From Roseovarius sp. (GTDB taxonomy: Bacteria; Pseudomonadota; Alphaproteobacteria; Rhodobacterales; Rhodobacteraceae): a stretch of DNA of 64,000 bases. Shown in pieces: positions 10,066 through 17,606 of the stretch. Location of the stretch: NCBI RefSeq assembly GCF_030373445.1, contig NZ_JAUCYU010000007.1:30215-94214 (forward strand). The letters are read 5' to 3'. Within the stretch, counting starts at the first letter, position 1. Each line of letters starts with the position of its first letter. A program made the translations under genes and the position numbers. The notes under the pieces were generated by a model that was not told the origin of the DNA, made no database searches, and worked only from the letters and a program-made list of their open reading frames with translations.

Positions 10066-10074
10066 TACATTCGT

Positions 10075-10584
10075 CTATTTGATCGTGAAGTTGTCTCTAT
10101 GGTCATCCATTTCCGCCCACACGTCATCGGGTATTATATACGGCCACCTCAGCCTATTATGCGTGCCGGGAACGATCTCCACCAAACCTAATGCCAGAAG
10201 AGGTTCAAGCTCTGGCTGGTTAAACTTTGCTGTGAATGATTGTTTGTTTTGCTCGAAATGGTGCGCCATGACCCGATGCTGTTCTTCAGGCAGTCTGTGG
10301 AGCTTTTCGACAACTTTCTTGCGAGCCGATCGATATTTGGACCGTTTAATCGCCAATTGGATTGAGCTTGCGACTTTACCCACCAGATTAGCTAACACGA
10401 TGGACCAACTGAAGATCGCAACGATAAAGAAAATCAGCGCAACCCAACTAGGGAGGTCTTTCAGCAAAGGCCATCGGTAAATACTTCCCGCGGTCGTAAG
10501 TGACGAGGCAAATCCGGCGGCTAAAGCTGAGCGCCAGTTCGCCGACATCGCCTCTGTAAATTCTTTGAGGGTTGGTAACTGCAT
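10075..10584 (-). CDS. SieB-like superinfection exclusion membrane protein
   Basis: A 169-aa protein from the ATG at 10584 (MQLPTLKEFTEAMSANWRSA). Two hydrophobic stretches are present, a weak one near AALAAGFASSL and a strong one WVALIFFIVAIFSWSIVLAN, followed by a basic segment and a cytoplasmic C-terminal part ending in LALGLVEIVPGTHNRLRWPY. This layout resembles the SieB family of lambdoid phages, which aborts infection by competing phages. It faces away from the head operon, as a lysogenic-conversion gene would, and is clearly lower in GC than its neighbours. The family call is by eye and moderate. Confidence 0.6.
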   Translation of the reverse strand: MQLPTLKEFTEAMSANWRSALAAGFASSLTTAGSIYRWPLLKDLPSWVALIFFIVAIFSWSIVLANLVGKVASSIQLAIKRSKYRSARKKVVEKLHRLPEEQHRVMAHHFEQNKQSFTAKFNQPELEPLLALGLVEIVPGTHNRLRWPYIIPDDVWAEMDDHRDNFTIK

Positions 10585-10655
10585 GCCATTTCTCAAATAA
10601 GTCTTACGCAACCAAATTATCTTCAATTTTTCAGACCCTGCAATTGGAGAAATCG

Positions 10656-10729
10656 TTACTTACACGATGTGTAATGATATAACATTTTTCTTTATCCACG
10701 TTTCCGAGTGTGTTATTTGTGCAACACAC
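10656..10729 (+). promoter_or_regulatory. Divergent control region before the portal gene
   Basis: A possible promoter, TTACTT (10656-10661), 16 bp, TATAAC (10678-10683), reads into the portal gene. An 18-mer tgtgtaatgatataacat (10668-10685) covers the -10 and recurs with one mismatch on the minus strand at 23649-23666. A further inverted repeat gtgtgtt/aacacac lies at 10708-10729, just before the portal start. The pattern suggests repressor control of the head operon. Confidence 0.5.
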
Positions 10730-10748
10730 AAACACGGACGCGGATTGC

Positions 10749-11927
10749 ATGGCATTCGAAAAATTCAAGAAAAAGCTGGGCTTTGTAGCCGATGAAAAGG
10801 CCTACACGCTCACCGATCCCGAGGCGCTCGCCTTCTTCGGTGCCATCCCTACCACGTCCGGCCTGTCGGTTGGCCCCGGCAACGCAATGCGCGTCCCGGC
10901 CGTGGCTTGCGCCACCGCTCTCATTTCCGAAACCATCGGCTCCCTGCCGGCCAAGCTTTACGACAGCGCCGACAAGAGCGCCCTGACTGATCACGCCGCC
11001 TACCGCCTGATCCACAGTGAGGCGAACGAGTGGACCAGTGCCGGAGAGCTGCGCGAAGCCCTTACCCTTGATGCCCTGCTGCATGGCGCCGGCCACGCCT
11101 ACGTCACACGCCTCAGCGACGGCACCCCCTATGAGCTGCACCGGATTGAACCGGGGAAGGTGCAACGCGACTTCGAGCCGGACGGCGAACCCTTCTATCG
11201 CGTCACCACTGCGAACGACCAAGTCCGCATGTCCTACCGCGACGTGCTGCGCATCGAAGCCCTTGGCGGCGTATCCCCGATCACCCTTGGCCGTGATGCT
11301 ATTGCGTTGGCCTTGGCCTTTGAAAACCATATCAGCACGTTCTTCAAAAATGGCGGCCGTCCTTCTGGGATCATCAAGGTGAAAAAGTCCATGGCGCCTG
11401 AGGCCAAGCGAGCCTTGGCTGAAAGCTTCTTCAGGACGCATAGCGGCCAAAATGCCGGCACCGTCGCGATCTTTGATGAGGATATGGATTACATTCCACT
11501 CACCGTTTCCCCTGCCGACGCGCAGTTTTCCGAAAACCGGCTTGAGCAAATCCGCGAGATCGCCCGTGTGTTCCGCGTCCCGCCGACGATGCTCTTTGAG
11601 CTTAGCCGCGGCACGTGGAGCAACACCGAAGAAATGGCCCGCCAGTTCCACGCGATCACGCTCAAGCCGTGGCTGACAGCGTGGGCGTGGTCCTATGCCC
11701 AGTGTCTGCTTACGCCTGAGGAACGCACCGGCGCCTATGTCGAATTCATCACCGACGACCTGCTGACCACCGACGCGGCCGCCCGTGCGACCGCCTATGG
11801 CCAGTATCGCAGCATGGGCGCGCTCACTGCCAACGAGGTGCGCGCCGGGCTCAACCTGCCCCCGCAGGCCGGCGGCGACAAACTTCAGAATCCTTACACC
11901 ACCACCGGCAAGGAACCCGTCGAATGA
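10749..11927 (+). CDS. HK97-family phage portal protein
   Basis: A 392-aa portal subunit, which forms the dodecameric DNA gate at one capsid vertex. Typical features: VPAVACATALISETIGSLPA near the N-terminus, ALLHGAGHAYV, the stem region FFKNGGRPSGIIKV, and RVPPTMLFELSRGTWSNTEE, with FHAITLKPWL in the C-terminal half. Length fits the family. It overlaps the next gene by 4 bp (ATGA). It is the first gene of the structural operon, whereas in most HK97-type phages TerS and TerL come first. Confidence 0.94.
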   Translation: MAFEKFKKKLGFVADEKAYTLTDPEALAFFGAIPTTSGLSVGPGNAMRVPAVACATALISETIGSLPAKLYDSADKSALTDHAAYRLIHSEANEWTSAGELREALTLDALLHGAGHAYVTRLSDGTPYELHRIEPGKVQRDFEPDGEPFYRVTTANDQVRMSYRDVLRIEALGGVSPITLGRDAIALALAFENHISTFFKNGGRPSGIIKVKKSMAPEAKRALAESFFRTHSGQNAGTVAIFDEDMDYIPLTVSPADAQFSENRLEQIREIARVFRVPPTMLFELSRGTWSNTEEMARQFHAITLKPWLTAWAWSYAQCLLTPEERTGAYVEFITDDLLTTDAAARATAYGQYRSMGALTANEVRAGLNLPPQAGGDKLQNPYTTTGKEPVE

Positions 11928-12244
11928 AGCACACCGCATTCTTCGGTGACGCTGAACACACGTTCGCGCTCACCGACCCCATGATCACCGAGCTTGAGCG
12001 CATCACTGATCTTGGTATCGGCGCGCTCTACCTGCGCGCCGTCAACATGCAGTTCAAGCTTACCGATCTGGTCGAGATCATCCGGCTTGGCCTGATCGGC
12101 GGCGGGGCCAACCCCGAACAGGCCATGCAGCTCACCGACACCTACGGCCGCAACCGGCCGATTGATGAGCTCTATCCCCTCGCCATGGATATCCTTGATG
12201 CCCGTTGGGGTGGCGACACGGCCGACAGCGAGGCCGACAAATGA
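11924..12244 (+). CDS. GTA gp10-like tail assembly chaperone (Phage_TAC_11 type)
   Basis: A 106-aa protein with FALTDPMITELERITDLGIG, MQFKLTDLVEIIRLGLIGGG and a C-terminal ELYPLAMDILDARWGG. This is the pattern of the gene-transfer-agent gp10 / Phage_TAC_11 family, which assists tail assembly. In GTAs and phages this gene follows the major tail protein; here it lies between portal and capsid, overlapping both (ATGA at each end). Since no tail tube gene is visible, its partner is unclear. Confidence 0.7.
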   Translation: MKHTAFFGDAEHTFALTDPMITELERITDLGIGALYLRAVNMQFKLTDLVEIIRLGLIGGGANPEQAMQLTDTYGRNRPIDELYPLAMDILDARWGGDTADSEADK

Positions 12245-13797
12245 CCGAGCGCCTCGAAGTCAAAGCCAACCTCGAAGTGACCGACGAAGGCACGATCACC
12301 GGTATTGCGTGGCCCTTCGCCTCGCCCGACCGCGTAGGCGACACCATCACCAAGGGCGCGCTCACCACGCCCGACACCCTGCCTATGCTCTTTGCCCATG
12401 ACCAAGGCCAAGTCGTCGGTGTCTGGGATGCGATTGCCGAAACCGACGAAGGCCTGACCGTCAAGGGCCGCTTGCTGGTCGAGGACGTGGAGCGCGCCCG
12501 CGAGGTCCGCGCCATGATCCGCAACAAGGCGGTATCCGGCCTGTCCATCGGCTTCGTCACCAAGCAGGCCAAGCGCCATGCCAAAGGCCGCAACATCACG
12601 GCCGCCGACCTTCACGAAATCTCAGTTGTTGCCGTCCCGTGCCATCCGGGCGCGCAGATCACATCCATCAAATCCGATGGCACCCCCCTGCCCCATATGG
12701 AGACCCCGAACATGGAAAACGAAGAATCCGAAATCGAACAGAAACACGAGGCACAGACGCCGGCCAACGACACGCCCCAAGTGCCCCAGGTCGACACCAA
12801 AGCCTTCAACGAGATCAAGGCGCGGCTCGACAAGCTGGAAGCCAAGGGCAACCGCCCGCTGATCACCGGCTCGGGCAATCCGGCCATGGGCGCCGAGGAA
12901 GTGAAGGATTTCACGCACTACCTCTCCACCGGCGAGAAGAAATCGCTGACCACCGCCAGCGATACCGCGAACCATATCCTTGCCCCCGAGGACGTCAGTT
13001 CCGAATTCATCCGCAATCTGGTCGAGTTCAGCCCCGTGCGCGCTATCGCAGACGTGCGCAGCACCACGGCCGCCACGGTGATCCTGCCGAAGCGCACCGG
13101 CGTGACCAATGCCGCATGGGTTGGTGAGACCGACGCGCGCACCGGCAGTGAACCAGCGTTCGATCAGGCCGAGCTGAACATCAAGGAAATCGCCACTTAC
13201 GTGGATATGTCGCTTCAGCTCGCCGAGGACAGCGCCAACGTGCTTAGCGAAGTCAATCTCGCGCTCGCCGAGGATTTCGGCCAGAAAGAGAGCCTTTCGT
13301 TTGTCAGCGGCAGCACCACCCTTGAGCCGGCTGGCTTCATGGCCAACGCCAACATCGCCGCTACCAATGCGACCGGCGCCGCGGCTATCGACCCCGACGA
13401 GCTGATCGCAATGATGTATGCCCTGCCCGGCACCTACCGCAACGCAGGCACTTGGGTGATGAACGGCGCCACGCTGGCAGCCATCCGCAGCCTGAAGGAC
13501 GGGAACGGCAACTACCTTTGGCAGCCGTCCTATCAAGCAGGCCAGCCCGAGACGATCCTTGGCCGGCCGGTGATCGAAGCCGTCGACATGGCGAATATCG
13601 AGGCCGAAGCCGAACCGATCATCTTCGGCGACTTCAAGCGCGGCTATCGTATCTATGACCGCCTGTCGCTGGCGGTGCTGGCGGACCCCTACACGCAACG
13701 CGCCAATGGTCTGATGCGCTACCACGCCCGGCGCCGTGTCGGTGCTGGCGTTGTGCGCCCTGACGCCTTCCGCAAGCTCAAACTGGCCGCAGCCTAA
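12241..13797 (+). CDS. Fused prohead protease and HK97-fold major capsid protein
   Basis: A 518-aa fusion. Residues 1-145 form an S78-type maturation protease (GIAWPFASPDRVGDTITKGA; probable catalytic His53 in LFAHDQG, Ser102 in SGLSIGF and Glu126 in LHEISVV). An acidic coiled-coil linker at about 155-205 (KAFNEIKARLDKLEAKG) resembles the HK97 delta/scaffold region. From about 220 an HK97-fold capsid protein follows (TATVILPKRTGVTNAAWVGE, TLEPAGFMAN, GTWVMNGATLAAIRSLKDG, and IIFGDFKRGYRI at the end). Fusions of this kind are known in several phages; the protease would cleave itself off after assembly. It starts at the ATG at 12241, overlapping the preceding gene. Confidence 0.92.
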   Translation: MTERLEVKANLEVTDEGTITGIAWPFASPDRVGDTITKGALTTPDTLPMLFAHDQGQVVGVWDAIAETDEGLTVKGRLLVEDVERAREVRAMIRNKAVSGLSIGFVTKQAKRHAKGRNITAADLHEISVVAVPCHPGAQITSIKSDGTPLPHMETPNMENEESEIEQKHEAQTPANDTPQVPQVDTKAFNEIKARLDKLEAKGNRPLITGSGNPAMGAEEVKDFTHYLSTGEKKSLTTASDTANHILAPEDVSSEFIRNLVEFSPVRAIADVRSTTAATVILPKRTGVTNAAWVGETDARTGSEPAFDQAELNIKEIATYVDMSLQLAEDSANVLSEVNLALAEDFGQKESLSFVSGSTTLEPAGFMANANIAATNATGAAAIDPDELIAMMYALPGTYRNAGTWVMNGATLAAIRSLKDGNGNYLWQPSYQAGQPETILGRPVIEAVDMANIEAEAEPIIFGDFKRGYRIYDRLSLAVLADPYTQRANGLMRYHARRRVGAGVVRPDAFRKLKLAAA

Positions 13798-13804
13798 GCC
13801 GGTC

Positions 13805-14425
13805 ATGCCTAAGCTGTCCGCATATGAAGGGGTGGCGCTGGAATACGGCGGCAATGTCGTGTTCCTGCGCCCCTCTTTGCGGGCAGCAACCCACCTTGAG
13901 CGCCTGCACGGCGGCTTCCCTGCCCTGTTGCGCAAGATCGAGGAATTCGACACGCGCACCGTGCGCGCCGCTATTACCTACAGCGCCGACAGGGACGCCG
14001 CCGAGCGCCTTATGGCTTACGCAGGCACTCAGCCCCTCTCCGGTTTCATGCTGGCCGCACAACGGCCGCTCTTTGAGCTGGTGCAGGCCCTTCTGCCCGA
14101 GGCACCTGACGACCAGCACAAGGACAAGTCCACCGGCGACCCGATGCCATGGGCCGAGGTCTACCGTGAACTGTTCGGCCTCGCGACCGGTTGGCTTGGC
14201 TGGACCCCTGAGACAGCTTGGAGCGCCACGCCCCAAGAGATCACCGACGCCTTCAACGCGCACCTGGCCAAGCTGAAGGCCATCCACGGCGCTGGCGAGG
14301 ATGATGACGACCAGACCCCCGAAACCTACACGCCCGGACAACTGGCGCAGATCGAATCCCAAGGCCACGATCCGGCCTTCGACCGCGCCGGCCTGCAAGG
14401 GCTGAAGGCCAAGGGGAAAGCCTGA
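13805..14425 (+). CDS. Tail-assembly-chaperone-like protein (TAC_6-like segment)
   Basis: A 206-aa protein. The first half (MPKLSAYEGVALEYGGNVVF, RPSLRAATHLERLHGGFPAL) is of unknown type. The middle contains WAEVYRELFGLATGWLGWTP, followed by ATPQEITDAFNAHL, which resembles the short GTA-type chaperone after gp10 (tryptophan, then W/TP, then TPxE). An acidic stretch (GEDDDDQTPE) follows. The start at 13805 is used because the longer frame begins inside the capsid gene. Its place between capsid and HNH is unusual for such a protein. Moderate confidence. Confidence 0.6.
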   Translation: MPKLSAYEGVALEYGGNVVFLRPSLRAATHLERLHGGFPALLRKIEEFDTRTVRAAITYSADRDAAERLMAYAGTQPLSGFMLAAQRPLFELVQALLPEAPDDQHKDKSTGDPMPWAEVYRELFGLATGWLGWTPETAWSATPQEITDAFNAHLAKLKAIHGAGEDDDDQTPETYTPGQLAQIESQGHDPAFDRAGLQGLKAKGKA

Positions 14426-14769
14426 TGCCCCGCCCGCCCCATATCTGCACGTGTGGCCGCACCGTGGCGCATGGTGACGTCTGCCCCTGTAAGCAGGCAG
14501 CCAAGCGCGCCCGTGATCGGCGCCATGATGCAAACCGGCCACGTGCCTCAGAACGTGGATACGGCCACAAGTGGCGTGTCGCTCGTGACCAGTTCCTTGC
14601 CATCAATGATAGCTGCGCATGGCCCGGCTGCTGCGCCCCTGCCACCGTTGTGGATCACCGCATTCCGCACCGTGGCGACATGACCCTGTTTTGGGATCGC
14701 ACCAATTGGCAGCCGCTATGCGCGCGCCATCACAATCGGCACAAGCAACGGCAGGAGCGCAGCCAATGA
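14425..14769 (+). CDS. HNH endonuclease
   Basis: A 114-aa protein with the HNH signature: metal-binding cysteines (CTCGRTVAHGDVCPC and CAWPGC) and VVDHRIPHRGDMTLFWDRTN, then WQPLCARHHNRHKQRQ. HNH proteins are found beside the terminases of many HK97-type phages and are needed for efficient packaging cuts. Here it is coupled (TGATG) to the preceding gene and lies 2.4 kb before the terminase genes. Family call is secure. Confidence 0.92.
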   Translation: MPRPPHICTCGRTVAHGDVCPCKQAAKRARDRRHDANRPRASERGYGHKWRVARDQFLAINDSCAWPGCCAPATVVDHRIPHRGDMTLFWDRTNWQPLCARHHNRHKQRQERSQ

Positions 14770-14776
14770 CTACCTC

Positions 14777-14974
14777 TTACGCCGGGCGTGTCATCCGCCG
14801 AATGTTTCTTCCTTCTTCGGTCGCGGTAAGAGCACCGTTGTCCGTTTCGACCGCAAGGCCGCGTGCGATCAAGACTTCTGCAACCGTTTCGTCGAAGTGC
14901 CGAACATCACCGTGCTTAAGCCGCATCATCAATTGGTATTGTTCGCCAGAAAGGCGGTCGCCAAATATCTCCAT
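14777..14974 (-). CDS. Small antisense-oriented protein inside the head operon
   Basis: A 65-aa protein read against the surrounding operon (MEIFGDRLSGEQYQLMMRLK, then HGDVRHFDETVAEVLIARGL). An SD sequence (ggag) sits 7 nt before the ATG at 14974. It fills the gap between HNH and the next plus-strand gene, so it has its own space. The C-terminal half (ETVAEVLIARGLAVETDNGALTATEEGRN in outline) looks like a small winged helix. No family is recognised. It behaves like a moron gene with its own expression. Confidence 0.6.
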   Translation of the reverse strand: MEIFGDRLSGEQYQLMMRLKHGDVRHFDETVAEVLIARGLAVETDNGALTATEEGRNIRRMTRPA

Positions 14975-15082
14975 TGTTCGTCTCCGTTTTCGTGGAGCTC
15001 GAGATTCTTCGAATTGCGAAGGCCAATCAAGAGTCAAAAAAGCAACAGGTCTTGGAGCGCGCTTTCAAGTGGAAGAACTCCA

Positions 15083-15517
15083 ATGAGCTACGATGGCGAC
15101 CGCGCGCTCTGGTGCGAAGTGCTCGCACTGGCAATCTCTGATGCGCTTGATGGCATTCGAGGCGTCCACCGTGACCGCCTTTTGAAGGTGCGCGCAATCG
15201 AGGCTGCGCGCCGATACATCATCGAACCGAACCACGACTTCAACTTCGTCTGCACCAATGCCGGTCTTGAACCTGAGGTAGTGCGCGCCCGGTTGGCCAA
15301 GCAGATCGCAGATGCGCCGACCCCCGAACAGATTGTCGAGCAGAACGGAAGGCCAGCAACGAACAAGTTCAGTGTGCGCCGTGAACGGAAGCACAAGCAG
15401 AAGCACCGCGCCCAAGGGCCGGGGGTGGTCTCCGATTTTGCGAGGGATTCAGGGACCGGCGCGGGGAGGTCCGCACAAGACAGCCCGAATATAAGTTTTT
15501 CAAAGGAGTGCGCATAA
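15083..15517 (+). CDS. Uncharacterised phage protein
   Basis: A 144-aa protein from the ATG at 15083 (RBS ggaagaa). The first 90 residues (MSYDGDRALWCEVLALAISD, RLLKVRAIEAARRYI, FVCTNAGLEPEVVRARLAKQ) recall small Rhodobacteraceae phage proteins with an ARRY...DF..VC..AGL..E.VR pattern. The C-terminus is basic and low in complexity. The TAATG overlap with the next gene shows it belongs to the operon. Function unknown. Confidence 0.65.
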   Translation: MSYDGDRALWCEVLALAISDALDGIRGVHRDRLLKVRAIEAARRYIIEPNHDFNFVCTNAGLEPEVVRARLAKQIADAPTPEQIVEQNGRPATNKFSVRRERKHKQKHRAQGPGVVSDFARDSGTGAGRSAQDSPNISFSKECA

Positions 15518-15816
15518 TGGCCGCACAAACTGCCCTGACCCTGCTTAAGTCGCAGCTCAATCTCGACCACAATCTTGATGACGTGCTGTTGACCCACAAG
15601 CTCGAAGCTGCCGAGCTTTGGATTGCCAATTACACCGGCGTGGAGTTCGACGCCGGCAACCCAGCTATGACCGAAGCGGCGTTGCAGCTCGCCGCCTACT
15701 GGTATGAGCAACGCGAGGCCGCATCCTTTGGCTTGACCACAGCGCCGGTGCCCTTCGGCGTCCGCGACTTGCTTTCCCCCTATCGCAATCAGGTGACCGG
15801 CCATGTCGCTGACTAA
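15517..15816 (+). CDS. Head-tail connector protein (gp6-like)
   Basis: A 99-aa protein with an aaggag RBS (15503-15508). TALTLLKSQLNLDHNLDDVL, LTHKLEAAELWIANYTG and ALQLAAYWYEQREA are typical of the HK97 gp6 / YqbG-like adaptor that sits under the portal and receives the stopper. It overlaps the next gene by 14 bp. Confidence 0.88.
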   Translation: MAAQTALTLLKSQLNLDHNLDDVLLTHKLEAAELWIANYTGVEFDAGNPAMTEAALQLAAYWYEQREAASFGLTTAPVPFGVRDLLSPYRNQVTGHVAD

Positions 15817-16222
15817 GCAATCGAAGGCGCTCGAAGCCCGCCTGAAGGCCATCCCGCGCGAGGTGCTGCGCGAGGTCCACCCTGCCCTTGTCAAAGGCGC
15901 CGAGGAAACCGCCGACGCGATGCGCGCCCTTGTTCCGGTTGCCGAGGGCGACTTGCAGGCGTCCATCACCGTGACCGCACCGGGCGAGACCACCCCGGCA
16001 TATGCGGAAGGCGGCGGGCGCCGGACGGCCGAAGACAATCAGGCACTTGTGACGGTTGGCAACGAGAAGGTGCGGCACGGCCACCTGCAAGAGTTCGGCA
16101 CGGTGAAACAAGAGGCGCAGCCCTTCTTTCGCCCCGGTGCCCGGCTGGCCCGGCCCAAGGCCATGCGCCGGATTCAGCGCGCCATCGGCAAGGCCATCAG
16201 GAATGCAGGGGGCAAGACATGA
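15803..16222 (+). CDS. HK97 gp10-family head-tail joining protein
   Basis: A 139-aa protein. ALEARLKAIPREVLREVHPA at the N-terminus, MRALVPVAEGDLQASI, and the family-typical HGHLQEFGTVKQEAQPFFRP followed by ARLARPKAMRRI identify the HK97-gp10 family, which lies at the tail-completion interface. It overlaps the next gene by 4 bp (ATGA). Confidence 0.88.
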   Translation: MSLTKQSKALEARLKAIPREVLREVHPALVKGAEETADAMRALVPVAEGDLQASITVTAPGETTPAYAEGGGRRTAEDNQALVTVGNEKVRHGHLQEFGTVKQEAQPFFRPGARLARPKAMRRIQRAIGKAIRNAGGKT

Positions 16223-16638
16223 TCGAACCTAGCATCGCCCTGCAAACGGCGCTCAGGGGCGCGCTCATTGGCAACTCGGCCGTGATGAACCTTGTGGCCG
16301 CGGATAACGTGCGCGCCGGCTCGACGCGACCGGACAACCTGCCGTGCATCATCTTGGCCAATCCGCAGACCGTTCACCTGGGCCGCGCCAGTGGTGGTGC
16401 CTACCTGACGCGCGTGTTTCTCGACTTGCACGTCTGGGCGGTCGAGGATGGCGCGGACATGGCTAGGCAGATCGGGGGTGCCGTATCGGTAGCGCTTTGG
16501 GATCGACCGGCCGCCGATGGCATTGCCATTGATGCCTATGATCGCCCCAGCTTCGTCTACATGCGCGACCCCGACCCCGAACGCGCATACTGCCATGGTG
16601 TCGGCACGGTCGAAGCTGTCGTGCAGTGGAGGGCGTGA
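16219..16638 (+). CDS. DUF3168 tail terminator-like protein
   Basis: A 139-aa protein. ALQTALRGALIGNSAVMNLV, YLTRVFLDLHVWAVEDGADM and ARQIGGAVSVALWD match DUF3168, the family of tail terminators that cap the tail tube and bind the head. It is interesting that a tube-capping protein is kept while no tube gene is seen. The end lies 2 bp before the next start. Confidence 0.82.
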   Translation: MIEPSIALQTALRGALIGNSAVMNLVAADNVRAGSTRPDNLPCIILANPQTVHLGRASGGAYLTRVFLDLHVWAVEDGADMARQIGGAVSVALWDRPAADGIAIDAYDRPSFVYMRDPDPERAYCHGVGTVEAVVQWRA

Positions 16639-16640
16639 CC

Positions 16641-16958
16641 ATGCTGCGCGCCGGGAAGCTTGACCGCGAAATCACGATTGAGCGCGAGACTGAGACTGTT
16701 GCCGCGAGCGGCGCGGTGTCGAAGACATGGGCGCCAGTGGCAACCGTGCGCGCTGAGCTGGTGCAGCAATCGGCCGAAGAATATCTCGCAGGCTTTGGCG
16801 AAGCTGAGGGCGGCAACGTGGTGTTCCGTATCCGCTACCTCGCAGGGATCACCACGGCCGACCGTGTGAGCTACGCCGGTGCCGCCTACGATATCGACGG
16901 GATCAAGGAAGTGGGCCGGCGCCGAGCGCTAGAGCTGAAGTGTGTGATTGGCAAATGA
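16641..16958 (+). CDS. Phage head closure / head-tail adaptor protein (SPP1 gp16-like)
   Basis: A 105-aa protein starting at the ATG at 16641 (RBS ggaggg). MLRAGKLDREITIERETETV, SKTWAPVATVRAELVQQSAE and FRIRYLAGITTADRVSYAGA, followed by YDIDGIKEVGRRRALEL, are diagnostic for the phage head-tail joining (stopper) family. In most phages this gene precedes gp10 and the terminator; here the order is reversed. Confidence 0.9.
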   Translation: MLRAGKLDREITIERETETVAASGAVSKTWAPVATVRAELVQQSAEEYLAGFGEAEGGNVVFRIRYLAGITTADRVSYAGAAYDIDGIKEVGRRRALELKCVIGK

Positions 16959-16966
16959 GGGTAGAC

Positions 16967-17131
16967 CTAGCAACCACGCGAGGCGGGCGCGGTGTGTTCA
17001 TCGCTTCGGTGGAGCTCGCTATGAGCCTGAGAAAACGCGCGGCACTCGTCGGAGCGCGTAATCAGAGAGAAGACAACCGCGAGAGGCAAGATAACCACAA
17101 GAATTTTGGTCAGGGCAGCATCGGGATTCAT
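16967..17131 (-). CDS. Small single-pass membrane peptide, antisense in head operon
   Basis: A 54-aa protein (MNPDAALTKILVVILPLAVV, FSLITRSDECRAFSQ) with one transmembrane helix at about residues 9-25 and a charged C-terminus. An SD (ggaga) precedes the ATG at 17131. It occupies the gap between the stopper gene and TerS and is read against the operon. No family recognised. The overlapping plus-strand frame at 16940 is repetitive and has no RBS, so I prefer the minus gene. A role in exclusion or membrane signalling is only a guess. Confidence 0.5.
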   Translation of the reverse strand: MNPDAALTKILVVILPLAVVFSLITRSDECRAFSQAHSELHRSDEHTAPASRGC

Positions 17132-17177
17132 GGCAGTCTCCAGCCGAAGTTCGCGCCTCCATCGCGATCGAAAAATT

Positions 17178-17193
17178 TTGACCATTTGGTCAA
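17178..17193. promoter_or_regulatory. Palindrome before the antisense membrane peptide gene
   Basis: ttgacc-attt-ggtcaa forms a perfect 6-bp-arm palindrome. On the minus strand its TTGACC could be the -35 of the membrane peptide promoter, so the site may be an operator. It also lies 25 bp before the TerS start. Confidence 0.35.
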
Positions 17194-17217
17194 CTATGAA
17201 GAATTTTGGGGCGCCGT

Positions 17218-17604
17218 ATGACTGTTCATTCCCGTGGAGTCAAGCCACCCCTCTCACCCGATACTGACGCGCTCACAAAGGCGCCGCCGGTGCCCCGTTA
17301 CTTGGCCCCGCAGGCCAAGGCCGAATGGAAGCGGATCATGCCGCAGCTCATTGCGCGCCGGGTGATCACCAAGGCCGATCTGGCTGGCGTGGAGAATTAC
17401 TGCATCTGCATTGGGACCGTGCGCCAGATCGAAGAAGACCGCGCCGGCGGTCAGATCGACGTGAAGCTCTTTGGCGTGATGAACCGGGCGGCACAAACTG
17501 CGCGCCAGCTCGCGGCCGAGTATGGCCTGACGCCTACAAGTCGCGCCCGTATTGGCGCCGTCCAGTCGAGCGATGACGACGACGACAACCCGCTCGCGGT
17601 GTAA
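17218..17604 (+). CDS. Terminase small subunit, P27 family
   Basis: A 128-aa protein. APPVPRYLAPQAKAEWKRIM, PQLIARRVITKADLAGVENY and NRAAQTARQLAAEYGLTPTS, then RARIG, are typical of P27-type TerS, which recognises packaging sites and regulates TerL. It ends in an acidic tail (SSDDDDDNPLAV). It lies 2 bp before TerL. Placing terminase genes after the capsid and connector genes is unusual. Confidence 0.9.
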   Translation: MTVHSRGVKPPLSPDTDALTKAPPVPRYLAPQAKAEWKRIMPQLIARRVITKADLAGVENYCICIGTVRQIEEDRAGGQIDVKLFGVMNRAAQTARQLAAEYGLTPTSRARIGAVQSSDDDDDNPLAV

Positions 17605-17606
17605 CG

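Noticed and set aside
16940..17221. Plus-strand frame of 93 codons between stopper and TerS
   Set aside because: No RBS, no recognisable content; the minus-strand membrane peptide in the same place has an SD and a hydrophobic helix.
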